A stretch of DNA of 64,000 bases. Origin: Sulfurimicrobium sp031426915. Lineage in GTDB: Bacteria > Pseudomonadota > Gammaproteobacteria > Burkholderiales > Sulfuricellaceae. The position numbers and the translations under genes were made by a program. Every line of letters begins with the position of its first letter. Within the stretch, counting starts at the first letter, position 1. The notes beneath the pieces were generated by a model. It saw only the letters and a program-made list of their open reading frames with translations. It was not told the origin of the DNA and ran no database searches. The stretch covers positions 62,001-126,000 of the forward strand of contig JASJPB010000039.1 in NCBI GenBank assembly GCA_031426915.1, written 5' to 3'. Shown here in pieces: positions 24,250 to 33,387 of the stretch.

Positions 24250-26495
24250 GCGCTGGTAACGGGAAATTTACCCCGGGTTCGATGCTCGAACTATTCCAGA
24301 TCGAGGTGGAGAATCAAGCCGGGGCATTGAACAGCAAGTTGCTCGATCTGGAGCGCAATCCGCATAGCATCAGCCTGATCGAGCCCTTGATGCGCGCTGC
24401 GCATTCCATCAAGGGTGCGGCGCGTATCGTCAATCATCCGCTGGCAGTAACGGTGGCGCATGCTCTGGAAGACGTGTTTGTCGCCGCGCAGAACCACGAT
24501 GTCACGCTCGGGGCGCATCACATCGATGTGTTGCTCAAGGGTGTGGACTTGCTGATCCGGCTTTCCTGCCTGGCAGAGGCTGAAATCGTGGCTGGCCTGG
24601 ATTCCATGCATCGGTCCGAAGTCGACGCCATGGCCGCAGCCATCCGCGCCCTTCTGGCTGCGGAAGAAAACGGGCCGGCATCGGAGCCTGTCGCTAGCGC
24701 TGCCGAGCCCGCACGGGCTGAACGGAGCGAGCGGGAGGAAGCCTCGGGGCAAAGGGTGTTGCGGGTCAATGCGGCCAATCTTGACGAGTTAATGGGCCTG
24801 GCCGGGGAAGCTCTGGTGGAGTCGCGCTGGTTGCGACCTTTCACCCATTCCCTGTTGCGGCTTAAACGTCGCCAGGCCGAACTGGGAACCACGCTTGACC
24901 ATCTCCATGAAACCTTGCGTGCATCAGAAATAAACGAGCGCAGTGCCGAGTACTTGCGACAGGCGCAACAACTGGCTCTGGAATGTCGCAAGTCGCTGGC
25001 GGAGCAACTGGTGCAGCTGGATCAGTTCGACCGCCGCACCAGCTACCTTTCTCAGCAGATTTACCATGAGGCCAGCACCAGCCGGATGCGCCCGTTCTCC
25101 GAAGGGGTGAGCGGGATGCCGCGCATGGTGCGCGATCTGGCACGTTCTCTTGGCAAGGAGGTCAGGCTTGAAATCAGCGGGCTGGACACTCTGGTGGATC
25201 GCGATATCCTGGAAAAAATCGAAGCGCCCATCAACCATTTGCTGACCAATGCGCTGGACCACGGCATTGAAAGCAGCGCAGAGCGCTTGGCTGTCGGCAA
25301 ACCTGCTGAAGGTTTGATCAGCCTGAAAGCCCACCATAGCGCCGGGATGCTGATTATCACCGTCAGTGACGATGGCATGGGCGTGCCGCTGGAAAGGCTG
25401 CGCCAGGCGGTGGTCGAGAGAAAGCTCAGTAGCGCCGAACTGGTGGCGAGCATGAGCGAGAATGAGCTGCTTGAATTTCTCTTTTTACCCAAATTTTCCA
25501 TGAAGGGCGAGGTTACCGAGATTTCCGGACGTGGCGTCGGTCTCGATGTGGTTTTGTCTGCCATCCAGCAGGTGCGCGGCTCGATCAAGACTTCAAGCCG
25601 GGCCGGGAAAGGCACCCGTTTTCAACTCCAGTTGCCGCTAACCCTTTCCGTGGTGCAGGGTTTGCTGGTCAGCATCTCAGGCGAACCCTACGCTTTTCCG
25701 CTGGCGCGCATTGACCGTACCCTCAAACTCGATGCGGCCGAGATTTTTTCCCTCGAAGGGCGCGAGTATTTCCTGCTGGATGGCGAGCGTATCGGACTAG
25801 TGGCGGCCTACCAGGCGTTTGGTTTGGCGCAGCCTGGCGAGACGGCCGAGAAAACCTATGCCGTGGTGGTGGTCAGCGACCGCCACAACCGCTTTGGCGT
25901 GGTGGTGGACCAGTTCCTCGACGAGCGCAGCCTGGTGGTGCAAGCGCTGGACCCCGGGCTTGGAAAAATCAAGGATATCAGTGCCGCAACCCTGATGGAG
26001 AATGGCGATCCGGCATTGATCGTGGATGTGGACGACCTGGTACGCTCGATCGACAAGCTGGTCTCCACCGGTCATCTCGACAAGATGGAACAGGCTCATG
26101 CCCGGACAGGTGCCATGGCCAAGCGGGTCCTGGTGGTAGACGATTCTTTCACGGTGCGCGAGGTCGAACGCAAGCTGCTGGAGAACAGCGGCTATCTGGT
26201 TGATGTGGCGGTGGACGGCATGGACGGATGGAACGCGGTACGAACCGGGAGCTATGACCTGGTGGTGAGCGACATCGACATGCCACGCATGAACGGTATC
26301 GAGCTGGTAAGCCTGATACGCAAGGATCAGGGGCTGAAAAATTTGCCGATCATGATCGTTTCCTACAAGGACCGCGAAGAAGATCGCCGCAATGGCCTGG
26401 AGGCCGGAGCCAACTATTATTTCACCAAAGGCAGTTTCCACAATGAAGCATTGCTGGAAGCGGTCATCGATTTGATTGGAGAAGCGACGCAGTGA
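24246..26495 (+). CDS. wspE: Hybrid CheA-type histidine kinase WspE
   Basis: 749 residues: Hpt domain with phospho-accepting His53 (AAHSIKGAAR), dimerisation and ATPase domains (LLTNALDHGIES, VSDDGMGV, GRGVGLDVV), a CheW-like regulatory domain (about 460-600) and a C-terminal receiver domain with phosphoacceptor Asp676 (DIDMPRMNG). It autophosphorylates when WspA is active and passes phosphate to WspR and WspF. The domain order matches Pseudomonas WspE. Start and stop overlap wspD and wspF by four bases. Confidence 0.93.
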   Translation: MSAGNGKFTPGSMLELFQIEVENQAGALNSKLLDLERNPHSISLIEPLMRAAHSIKGAARIVNHPLAVTVAHALEDVFVAAQNHDVTLGAHHIDVLLKGVDLLIRLSCLAEAEIVAGLDSMHRSEVDAMAAAIRALLAAEENGPASEPVASAAEPARAERSEREEASGQRVLRVNAANLDELMGLAGEALVESRWLRPFTHSLLRLKRRQAELGTTLDHLHETLRASEINERSAEYLRQAQQLALECRKSLAEQLVQLDQFDRRTSYLSQQIYHEASTSRMRPFSEGVSGMPRMVRDLARSLGKEVRLEISGLDTLVDRDILEKIEAPINHLLTNALDHGIESSAERLAVGKPAEGLISLKAHHSAGMLIITVSDDGMGVPLERLRQAVVERKLSSAELVASMSENELLEFLFLPKFSMKGEVTEISGRGVGLDVVLSAIQQVRGSIKTSSRAGKGTRFQLQLPLTLSVVQGLLVSISGEPYAFPLARIDRTLKLDAAEIFSLEGREYFLLDGERIGLVAAYQAFGLAQPGETAEKTYAVVVVSDRHNRFGVVVDQFLDERSLVVQALDPGLGKIKDISAATLMENGDPALIVDVDDLVRSIDKLVSTGHLDKMEQAHARTGAMAKRVLVVDDSFTVREVERKLLENSGYLVDVAVDGMDGWNAVRTGSYDLVVSDIDMPRMNGIELVSLIRKDQGLKNLPIMIVSYKDREEDRRNGLEAGANYYFTKGSFHNEALLEAVIDLIGEATQ

Positions 26496-27565
26496 GGATT
26501 GCCATAGTCAACGATTCCAACATCGCCGTCGAGGCGATGCGCCGTGCGCTGGCGACGGCTTCCGGGCATGAAATTGCCTGGGTGGCCTTCAACGGCGCCG
26601 AGGCTGTGGACAAATGCATTGCCGATACTCCGGACCTGGTGTTGATGGATATCTTCATGCCGGTGATGGACGGCGTCGAGACCACCCGCCAGATCATGAA
26701 AAAATCACCCTGTGCGGTGGTCGTGGTCACCACCGACGTCAATGACAGTGCCGGGCGGGTATTCGAGGCCATGGCCGCAGGCGCGCTGGATGCAGTCAAT
26801 ACCCCGACGCTGGGAATCGGCATGGAAAAAGAGGGAATTCAGCCTCTTCTGAAGAAAATTGAACACATTTCCCGGCTGGTCGCTCCCCTCAACAAGCAGC
26901 ACAGCTTGCGGCGTTCCGCCCCCTTTTGCCAGACGCATACGAATTTCAAGTGCCTGATAGCCATCGGGGCATCCACTGGCGGCCCGAACGCACTCGCCAT
27001 CATCCTTTCCCGCTTGCCAGCGGACCTGCCCGCCGCATTGGTGGTCATTCAGCATGTGGATGCGCAATTCGCCCCCAATCTGGTGACCTGGCTTTCCAGG
27101 CAGTGCGCGCTGCGGGTACGCATCGCACAGGAGGGGGATGTGCCCGAGTTGGGGACGGTACTGGTCGCGGCAACCAATGATCATCTTGTCCTGACGTCAA
27201 ACAACACCCTGCGCTATACACCTTATCCCAAGGAATATCCTTATCGCCCCTCGGTGGATGTGTTCTTCGAAAGCGTCCTGGGGTGCAACAGCAAACAATC
27301 GGCGGCGGTGTTGTTAACAGGTATGGGGCGTGATGGATCGCGCGGGATGTTGCGCTTGCGCCAGGCAGGCTGGTATACCTTGGCGCAAAACGAGGCCAGT
27401 TGCGCGGTTTACGGCATGCCCAAGGCGGCGGCAGAACTTGGCGCGGCAATGGAGGTGCTGCCCCCGGAGAAAATTGCAGATGCTATTATCCTGTTTGCAG
27501 AAAAGAAGGCTAAACTGGCAAGCGCTGTCAGCCTTGATCCCGCTGTTATTGCTCGCGATTTTTAG
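26492..27565 (+). CDS. wspF: CheB-type methylesterase WspF
   Basis: 357 residues: receiver domain (Asp53 in LMDIFMPVMDG) and methylesterase domain with catalytic Ser161 (GASTGGP), His188 (VIQHVD) and Asp281 (GMGRDGSRG), all intact. It removes methyl groups from WspA and resets the pathway; in Pseudomonas, loss of WspF locks WspR on and gives wrinkly colonies. The start is GTG in a GTGA overlap with the wspE stop. wspR follows after nine bases. Confidence 0.93.
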   Translation: MRIAIVNDSNIAVEAMRRALATASGHEIAWVAFNGAEAVDKCIADTPDLVLMDIFMPVMDGVETTRQIMKKSPCAVVVVTTDVNDSAGRVFEAMAAGALDAVNTPTLGIGMEKEGIQPLLKKIEHISRLVAPLNKQHSLRRSAPFCQTHTNFKCLIAIGASTGGPNALAIILSRLPADLPAALVVIQHVDAQFAPNLVTWLSRQCALRVRIAQEGDVPELGTVLVAATNDHLVLTSNNTLRYTPYPKEYPYRPSVDVFFESVLGCNSKQSAAVLLTGMGRDGSRGMLRLRQAGWYTLAQNEASCAVYGMPKAAAELGAAMEVLPPEKIADAIILFAEKKAKLASAVSLDPAVIARDF

Positions 27566-27574
27566 GGTCCAATT

Positions 27575-28603
27575 ATGTCCGAACCGAATGAGGCTCAGAA
27601 TGAGCCGCTGAGCTACCCGAAATATCCCATTATCGTCATGCTGGTCGATGACCAGCCTTTCGTGGCCGAAGCGATTCGCATGCAACTGGAAGAAGACCGC
27701 GAAATCAATTTCCATTACTGCGCATCACCGGATCAGGCTATCGTTACCGCGCTCGAAATCCGGCCTACCGTAATATTGCTCGACCTGATGATGCCGGATG
27801 TGGATGGCTTGGCGCTGCTGCGCTATTTTCGTGCCAACCCCGAAATTCGCGATGTGCCGGTGATCGTGCTTTCTTCCCGCGGCGAAGCCACGGTCAAGGC
27901 CGACGCTTTCGATGCAGGAGCCAATGATTATCTGATCAAACTGCCGGACCGGATCGAAATGATCGCCCGTATCCGCTACCACTCCAACGCTTACATCATG
28001 AAACTGCAGCGTGACGAGGCTTACCGTTCTTTGCGCGAAAGCCAGAAAAAGCTGGCTGAAACCAACCTCGAATTGCTGCGACTGGTTAACGTGGACAGTC
28101 TGACCGGCCTCGCCAACCGCCGCCATTTCGACGAAAGCTTGCATCTCGAGTGGAAGCGTGCAGAACGCAACCGTACACCGCTCTCGGTCATGATGCTCGA
28201 CATCGACTTTTTCAAGTCATACAACGACACCTACGGCCATTTGAAAGGCGATGAGATTTTGCGGCAAGTTGCCGGGATCATCCAGAAAAGCGTGATGCGC
28301 CCTGCTGACCAGGCTTCCCGCTATGGCGGTGAAGAATTCGTTGTGATTCTGCCGGAAACATCCTCGAGCGGCGCAAAATCGCTGGCGGAGGAAATCCGCA
28401 AGAACGTGGAGGCGCTCAACATCCCCCATGAAGGTTCAAAAATAGCCCGCTGCCTGACCATCAGTATTGGCATCGCATCCGTTGTTCCGTCTGACGAGGA
28501 TGGTCCGCTTTCCCTGGTCAAACTGGCTGACGCGGCCTTATATCAAGCCAAGGATGGCGGTCGCAACCGAGTGGTGGAAAGTGAACCGCCGGAGTCTGCC
28601 TGA
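27575..28603 (+). CDS. wspR: Diguanylate cyclase response regulator WspR
   Basis: 342 residues: receiver domain with phosphoacceptor Asp70 (ILLDLMMPDVDG, the same residue number as in P. aeruginosa), a helical stalk (about 135-175), and a GGDEF domain with an intact GGEEF. RPAD five residues before it is the inhibitory I-site. Phosphorylation by WspE should cluster the protein and raise c-di-GMP synthesis. It is the last gene of the wsp operon. No EAL domain. Confidence 0.95.
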   Translation: MSEPNEAQNEPLSYPKYPIIVMLVDDQPFVAEAIRMQLEEDREINFHYCASPDQAIVTALEIRPTVILLDLMMPDVDGLALLRYFRANPEIRDVPVIVLSSRGEATVKADAFDAGANDYLIKLPDRIEMIARIRYHSNAYIMKLQRDEAYRSLRESQKKLAETNLELLRLVNVDSLTGLANRRHFDESLHLEWKRAERNRTPLSVMMLDIDFFKSYNDTYGHLKGDEILRQVAGIIQKSVMRPADQASRYGGEEFVVILPETSSSGAKSLAEEIRKNVEALNIPHEGSKIARCLTISIGIASVVPSDEDGPLSLVKLADAALYQAKDGGRNRVVESEPPESA

Positions 28604-28689
28604 CTTGACGGGGACTTGTTTCATTATTGCTTGAGTTTTTCAAATCAGGCAGATGAAAAAACCCGGTTATTTTTATTTTAAACAATAAG

Positions 28690-28782
28690 ATGCGACGCAT
28701 AGTTGTTGTGTTTGTTTGGCTGTTATCAGCCTGCGCAAATTATTCTGTGTGGCATGAATATGCTCAGATCTCTCCTCCATGA
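28690..28782 (+). CDS. Possible 30-residue lipoprotein-like peptide upstream of pabC
   Basis: An ATG frame of 30 codons encodes two arginines, a hydrophobic stretch and a lipobox: VFVWLLSACANYS. The cysteine is followed by only 15 residues. Its stop overlaps the pabC start in ATGA. pabC has no Shine-Dalgarno of its own (the bases before it are CTCTCCTCC), so translation of this frame could deliver ribosomes to pabC. The Shine-Dalgarno before the peptide is itself weak. It may be a genuine small lipoprotein, a coupling leader, or chance. Confidence 0.4.
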   Translation: MRRIVVVFVWLLSACANYSVWHEYAQISPP

Positions 28783-29582
28783 CCCTCGTTAATGGTATCC
28801 CGTCAGACTCCGTCCCGGCCGACGACCGCGGCCTGCTTTATGGCGACGGTGTGTTCCGCACCATGAGAAGGGTGAATGGGATATCGCTGTGCTGGCCCAG
28901 GCACTACCGCAAACTGGCAGCGGATTGCGCCGCCCTGGGCTTGCGTTGTCCGGATGCCGCCGTGCTGGAAACTGAGCTGGCTCAATTGCCACGGGATTGC
29001 GTGTCCAAGATTATCATCACCCGCGGACATGGCACGCGGGGTTATGCCGTGGGGCAGGGTGTCGCTCCAACACGGATTGTCACGGCAAGCCCGCTGCCGC
29101 TTTACCCTGAAAATTTTTACAAGGCAGGGGTGAAAATTCATCTATGCAAGTTGCGCCTTTCTTCCCAACCCAGGATCGCGGGCATCAAGCACCTCAACCG
29201 GCTGGAAAACGTTCTGGCACGTATGGAATGGAATGATGCGGAGATAGCCGAAGGCTTGCTCCAGGATGAAAAGGGGGATGTCATCGAAGGCACCATGAGC
29301 AACTTGTTTGCTTATCGTGATGGCGTTCTCCATACCCCTGAGCTGAGCCGCTGCGGCGTTGCCGGGGTACAACGGGAGCGCATCCTTGAGTTTTCCTCGG
29401 AACTTGGCATGAAGGTCCGGATTGAATCCATGACCCTGGAAAGCTTGATGCAGGCAGATGAAATCATACTGAGCAACAGCATCATCGGGCTCTGGCAGGT
29501 GCGGGAGTTCAATGGCCACCGGTGGCCGGATGGTCAACTGAGTGCCAGATTGAGGCCATTGCTGGATGGGCGGGATGATTAA
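28779..29582 (+). CDS. pabC: Aminodeoxychorismate lyase
   Basis: 267-residue PLP enzyme of fold type IV (branched-chain aminotransferase-like), converting 4-amino-4-deoxychorismate to p-aminobenzoate and pyruvate for folate. Signatures: DDRGLLYGDGVFRTMR at the N-terminus, the PLP lysine in GIKHLNRLENVLAR, and GTMSNLFAYRDG. It heads the conserved block pabC-mltG-tmk-holB. The start overlaps the stop of a short upstream frame; the end overlaps mltG by eight bases. Confidence 0.92.
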   Translation: MTLVNGIPSDSVPADDRGLLYGDGVFRTMRRVNGISLCWPRHYRKLAADCAALGLRCPDAAVLETELAQLPRDCVSKIIITRGHGTRGYAVGQGVAPTRIVTASPLPLYPENFYKAGVKIHLCKLRLSSQPRIAGIKHLNRLENVLARMEWNDAEIAEGLLQDEKGDVIEGTMSNLFAYRDGVLHTPELSRCGVAGVQRERILEFSSELGMKVRIESMTLESLMQADEIILSNSIIGLWQVREFNGHRWPDGQLSARLRPLLDGRDD

Positions 29583-30579
29583 GCAACTGTTTCGGCTCGT
29601 CATGTTGACGGCGCTCGCGCTGGCAGGCTGGATGGCTTATTTCGTTATAACGCCGTTGCAACTACCGCAAACGCCATATGAATTTACGCTCAAGCACGGT
29701 AGCACCTTGCGTGCTGTGGCCAGCCAGCTGGTGGCGGCCCATGTCCTGAGCGAGCCATGGAGTTTTACCGCTCTGGTGCGTATAAACGGCAAGGCGGGGG
29801 AAGTCAAAGCCGGAAATTATTACCTGGAGCACAACCCGACACCGTTGCAACTGTTTCGCATGATTACCCGGGGCGATGTAAGTCAGAGCGAAATCGCCTT
29901 CATCGAAGGATGGACCTTCAGACGCATGCGTCAGGTCCTGGACGAACATCCGGCGGTTCGCCACGATACGACCCAAATGACGGAGCGGGAAATTTTGCGC
30001 CGGCTCGATGTTTCCGAAGCCGTCGCCGAGGGCCTGTTTTATCCTGACACTTATTTTTTCAGCAGCGACATGAGCGATCTTGCCATCCTCAAACGCGCCC
30101 ATCAGGCCATGCAAACCCGCCTTGCCGAGGCATGGGAAGAACGCGACCCGCTGTTGCCCTATCTGGCGCCATACGAGGCGCTTATCATGGCGTCCATTGT
30201 CGAAAAGGAAACCGGGCGAGCAAGCGAACGGCCGCTTATCGCAGGTGTCTTCATCAACAGATTGCGCATCAACATGCGCCTGCAAACCGATCCTACGGTG
30301 ATTTATGGCATGGGGGAACAGTTTGACGGTAATCTGCGCAAGCAGGACCTTCTGACGGATACCCCATATAATACCTACACTCGCTCAGGGCTGCCGCCAA
30401 CGCCCATCGCCATGCCAGGGGGGGGCGCAATCCTGGCTGCGTTGCACCCGGCTGCGACCAAGGCTTTGTATTTTGTTGGCAAGGGCGATGGGACGCACAA
30501 ATTTTCCGCGAGCCTGGCGGAGCATAATCAGGCGGTGGTTCGTTACCAGTTAAATCGCAAGCAGGGGGCTCAAAATTAG
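29575..30579 (+). CDS. mltG: Endolytic murein transglycosylase MltG
   Basis: 334 residues (YceG family). A single N-terminal membrane helix (about 5-25) anchors a periplasmic LysM-like region and the catalytic domain with the active-site Glu in IVEKETGRASERP, plus LQTDPTVIYG and PYNTYTRSGLPPTPI. It cleaves nascent glycan strands to end their elongation. ATG 29575 gives MIKQLFRL, a normal family start; ATG 29566 would add three residues. The stop codon region overlaps the proposed tmk start. Confidence 0.93.
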   Translation: MIKQLFRLVMLTALALAGWMAYFVITPLQLPQTPYEFTLKHGSTLRAVASQLVAAHVLSEPWSFTALVRINGKAGEVKAGNYYLEHNPTPLQLFRMITRGDVSQSEIAFIEGWTFRRMRQVLDEHPAVRHDTTQMTEREILRRLDVSEAVAEGLFYPDTYFFSSDMSDLAILKRAHQAMQTRLAEAWEERDPLLPYLAPYEALIMASIVEKETGRASERPLIAGVFINRLRINMRLQTDPTVIYGMGEQFDGNLRKQDLLTDTPYNTYTRSGLPPTPIAMPGGGAILAALHPAATKALYFVGKGDGTHKFSASLAEHNQAVVRYQLNRKQGAQN

Positions 30580-31180
30580 AGGTAAATTCATTACGCTGGA
30601 GGGTATAGATGGCGCAGGCAAGAGCACGCATCTTGCTTGGCTGGCCGAAACCCTGGCCCAGCGCGGACATGAGGTGGTGGTGACGCGCGAGCCGGGCGGT
30701 ACGCCTCTCGGCGAGACATTGCGCGGCCTGTTGCTCAAGCATCCCATGCATCTCGAAACCGAAGCATTGTTGATGTTCGCATCAAGGCGTGAGCATCTCG
30801 ACCAGATTATCCTGCCTGCACTGGCGCAGGGGAAATGGGTAGTTTCGGACCGTTTCACCGATGCCAGTTTCGCTTACCAGGGAGGAGGGCGCGGAATTGA
30901 CGAAGGGCGCTTGCGCATTCTGGAAAACTGGGTGCAGCAGGGCTTGCAACCTGATCTCACGCTGCTTTTCGACGTGCCGCTCGACGTGGCGCGTCAGCGC
31001 CTTTCCGCCAATCCCGAGCTGGATCGTTTCGAGCAGGAGCAGCAGGACTTTTTCCAGCGCGTGCGCGATGCTTATCTGCGCCGAGCGGAACAATTTCCGC
31101 AGCGTATCAGGATTGTCGATTCGACCCGCTCGCTCCCGGATATTCGGGCCGAGCTGGAAACCCTGATTGCCGAGTTGTAA
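30575..31180 (+). CDS. tmk: Thymidylate kinase, probable ATT start
   Basis: 201 residues, dTMP + ATP to dTDP. The P-loop EGIDGAGKST (9-18), the DR(F/Y) motif (VVSDRFTDASFAYQGGGRG) and the helical lid are intact. There is no ATG, GTG or TTG between the in-frame stop at 30551 and the P-loop. Family proteins start MRGKFITLEGIDG, and here that methionine position is ATT (30575), with AGGGGG (30563-30568) six bases upstream. An ATT start, known for infC and pcnB, is therefore the best reading. The first normal start (GTG 30674) would delete the P-loop. Overlaps mltG by five bases; holB starts four bases after the stop. Confidence 0.9.
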   Translation: MRGKFITLEGIDGAGKSTHLAWLAETLAQRGHEVVVTREPGGTPLGETLRGLLLKHPMHLETEALLMFASRREHLDQIILPALAQGKWVVSDRFTDASFAYQGGGRGIDEGRLRILENWVQQGLQPDLTLLFDVPLDVARQRLSANPELDRFEQEQQDFFQRVRDAYLRRAEQFPQRIRIVDSTRSLPDIRAELETLIAEL

Positions 31181-31183
31181 GGC

Positions 31184-32200
31184 ATGGCCATTTACCCCTG
31201 GCAGGATGAAATCTGGCGCCAGCTTAACGAGGCGCGGCAGAAATTGCCCCATGCCCTGCTGATGCAGGGCATGAAGGGTGTGGGCAAGCTCGATTTCGCG
31301 CGCTCCCTGGCTCAGGGCTTGCTATGCGAATCGCCGCATGCGACGGGACTTGGTTGTGGACAATGTCTTGCCTGCGGCTGGATTGCCCAGGGCAATCACC
31401 CCGATTTCCGTTGCATGGAGCCAGAAGCCTTGACGGACACCGGTGAGGCTGGCGAAAACAAGGGGAAAAAGGCAAGCCGCCAGATTCGCATCGAGCAGGT
31501 GCGGGAATTGGAAGGCCTGGTCAATCTTTCCGCTCATCGCAATGGAATGCGCGTCATCATTATCCATCCAGCCGAGGCGATGAACCTGAACGCCGCCAAT
31601 GCACTTCTGAAAACACTTGAAGAACCACCACCTAATACATTGTTTATACTGATTACGCATCAGCCGCAATATTTGTTGCCTACCGTTCGTAGCCGTTGCC
31701 GCAAGATTTCGTTCCCGGTGCCGCCGCTGGAGCAGTCCTTGTCGTGGCTGCGCGAGCAGGGTATTAGCGATCCCGCGCCTTTCCTGGCACAGGCCGGCTA
31801 TGCACCTCTGGCGGCGCTGGAAATGGTATCGGACGAACTGCAGGAAGCGCGCAGGGGCTTTCTTTCGCAGCTAAGCCAGCCCCGTGCAATGGACCCGATC
31901 GCATTGGCGGAGAAATGCGAAAAAATGGAGCTAACGAACTTTGTGAAATGGCTGCAGCAATGGTTGTACGACTTGATTGGATATCGTTTCAGTGGAAAGA
32001 TTCGTTATCAGCATGACTTCTTAAAAGAAATCAGTGAGTTATATCGTGTTGTTAAAGTTAATGAGGCGCTCGTGTATCAGAAAGAGCTGCTGGAAGCGCA
32101 AAAAAATGTGCATCATCCCTTGAATGCCCAGTTGCTCATGGAGCAATTATTGTTATCCTATATGCAGTTAATCAAGCTGAGCGAGTCCGGTCATGGTTGA
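31184..32200 (+). CDS. holB: DNA polymerase III delta prime subunit
   Basis: 338 residues, clamp-loader subunit. The modified P-loop MKGVGKLDFA, the zinc-binding cysteine cluster (LLCES, LGCGQCLACGW) and NAANALLKTLEEPP with the following SRC (VRSRCRKI) are all present. It overlaps the pilZ start by eight bases, the usual arrangement in beta- and gammaproteobacteria. The last third is visibly more AT-rich than the rest. Confidence 0.93.
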   Translation: MAIYPWQDEIWRQLNEARQKLPHALLMQGMKGVGKLDFARSLAQGLLCESPHATGLGCGQCLACGWIAQGNHPDFRCMEPEALTDTGEAGENKGKKASRQIRIEQVRELEGLVNLSAHRNGMRVIIIHPAEAMNLNAANALLKTLEEPPPNTLFILITHQPQYLLPTVRSRCRKISFPVPPLEQSLSWLREQGISDPAPFLAQAGYAPLAALEMVSDELQEARRGFLSQLSQPRAMDPIALAEKCEKMELTNFVKWLQQWLYDLIGYRFSGKIRYQHDFLKEISELYRVVKVNEALVYQKELLEAQKNVHHPLNAQLLMEQLLLSYMQLIKLSESGHG

Positions 32201-32561
32201 AGCGGAAAAGAAAATCCCCCTCTCGCGGCCCGGGGTGTTATCCCTGAGCATCAAGGAAAAACCAGCGCTGTATGCTGCATACATGCCATACCTCAAGGGT
32301 GGCGGCATATTTATTCCCACCACCAAAACCTACCGCCTGGGCGATGAAGTGTTCATGCTGCTGACCCTGATGGACGACCCCAATAAGCTTCCGGTCGCGG
32401 GAAAAGTGGTGTGGATTACACCGGCAGAGGCTCAGGGGAACAAATCCCAGGGAATTGGGGTGCAGTTTAGCGATAACGAAAGCGGCATTGCCGCGCGCAA
32501 CAAGGTCGAAGGTTTGCTGGGCGGTAATCTGAAATCTACCCGACCTACTCATACCATGTAG
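32193..32561 (+). CDS. pilZ: PilZ-domain type IV pilus protein
   Basis: 122 residues matching PilZ proper, the small protein needed for type IV pilus assembly (LKGGGIFIPTTKTYRLGDEV, shortened: GGGIFIPT; VAGKVVWITP; GIGVQF). The c-di-GMP-binding residues RxxxR and [D/N]xSxxG are missing, as in P. aeruginosa PilZ, so it probably does not bind c-di-GMP directly. It overlaps holB, with tatD 49 bp downstream. Confidence 0.88.
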   Translation: MVEAEKKIPLSRPGVLSLSIKEKPALYAAYMPYLKGGGIFIPTTKTYRLGDEVFMLLTLMDDPNKLPVAGKVVWITPAEAQGNKSQGIGVQFSDNESGIAARNKVEGLLGGNLKSTRPTHTM

Positions 32562-32610
32562 TTTCTCCTGGACTCACGTCGCCCAGGTTTTATACGGCGC
32601 CCAATCCCAC

Positions 32611-33387
32611 ATGTTTGTAGATTCCCACTGCCATATCAATTTTCCCGGCCTGTCAGAGCGCTTGCCCTCCGTGCTCGCAGCCATGTCCAGCAATCAGGTG
32701 AGTCATGCCCTGTGCGTCAGCGTGGATCTGCCGACCTTTCCCGAAATACGCGCCTTGGCCGAACAATACGCCAATGTGTTTGCTTCCGTAGGCGTGCATC
32801 CTGATTATGAAGATACCGAGGAGCCCAGTGCCGACCAGCTGGCAATTTTCGCCAGCCATCCCAAGGTGATCGCCATCGGCGAAACCGGCCTGGACTATTT
32901 TCGTCTGACAGGAGATCTGGAATGGCAGCGTGCACGCTTCCGCACCCACATTCGCGCCGCCATACTGGCGTCCAGACCGCTGATTATCCATACTCGTGCG
33001 GCCGCGGCAGATACCTTGCGCATCATGTGTGAGGAGGGCGCGGAGCGGGTGGGTGGAGTCATGCATTGTTTCACCGAAAGCGCCGAAGTGGCTGAGCAGG
33101 CCATGGCGTTGAATTTTTATATTTCATTTTCCGGCATCGTGACTTTCAAGAAAGCACTGGAACTGAAGGAAGTGGCCAAGCTCGTTCCCCTCAGCCGCAT
33201 ATTGATCGAGACCGATTCGCCATATCTCGCGCCCATGCCGTATCGCGGCAAAACCAACGAACCCGCATACGTGCGCCACGTGGCGGAAGAGATTGCACAT
33301 CTGCATGGCATAAGCGTGGAGGAAGTAGGGGAGGCGACGACGCGTAATTTTTTCGAGTTATTCCCGGCCGCTCAGGCATGGAGGTAG
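32611..33387 (+). CDS. TatD family metal-dependent deoxyribonuclease
   Basis: 258-residue TIM-barrel hydrolase (TatD/YcfH type). Metal ligands: VDSHCHINF at the N-terminus, GETGLDYF, PLIIHTRAA, GVMHCFTES and ETDSPYLAP. Members are 3'-5' DNA exonucleases or D-aminoacyl-tRNA hydrolase-like enzymes. It follows pilZ as in E. coli ycfH after holB. Its end overlaps the next gene by ten bases. Confidence 0.9.
   Translation: MFVDSHCHINFPGLSERLPSVLAAMSSNQVSHALCVSVDLPTFPEIRALAEQYANVFASVGVHPDYEDTEEPSADQLAIFASHPKVIAIGETGLDYFRLTGDLEWQRARFRTHIRAAILASRPLIIHTRAAAADTLRIMCEEGAERVGGVMHCFTESAEVAEQAMALNFYISFSGIVTFKKALELKEVAKLVPLSRILIETDSPYLAPMPYRGKTNEPAYVRHVAEEIAHLHGISVEEVGEATTRNFFELFPAAQAWR

Noticed and set aside
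28636..28660. Terminator after wspR (TTTTTCA / TGAAAAA)
   Set aside because: The stem is seven A/T-rich pairs with a long loop, too weak to call.
30674..31180. tmk starting at GTG 30674
   Set aside because: It would remove the whole P-loop region; the upstream frame encodes the conserved N-terminus.
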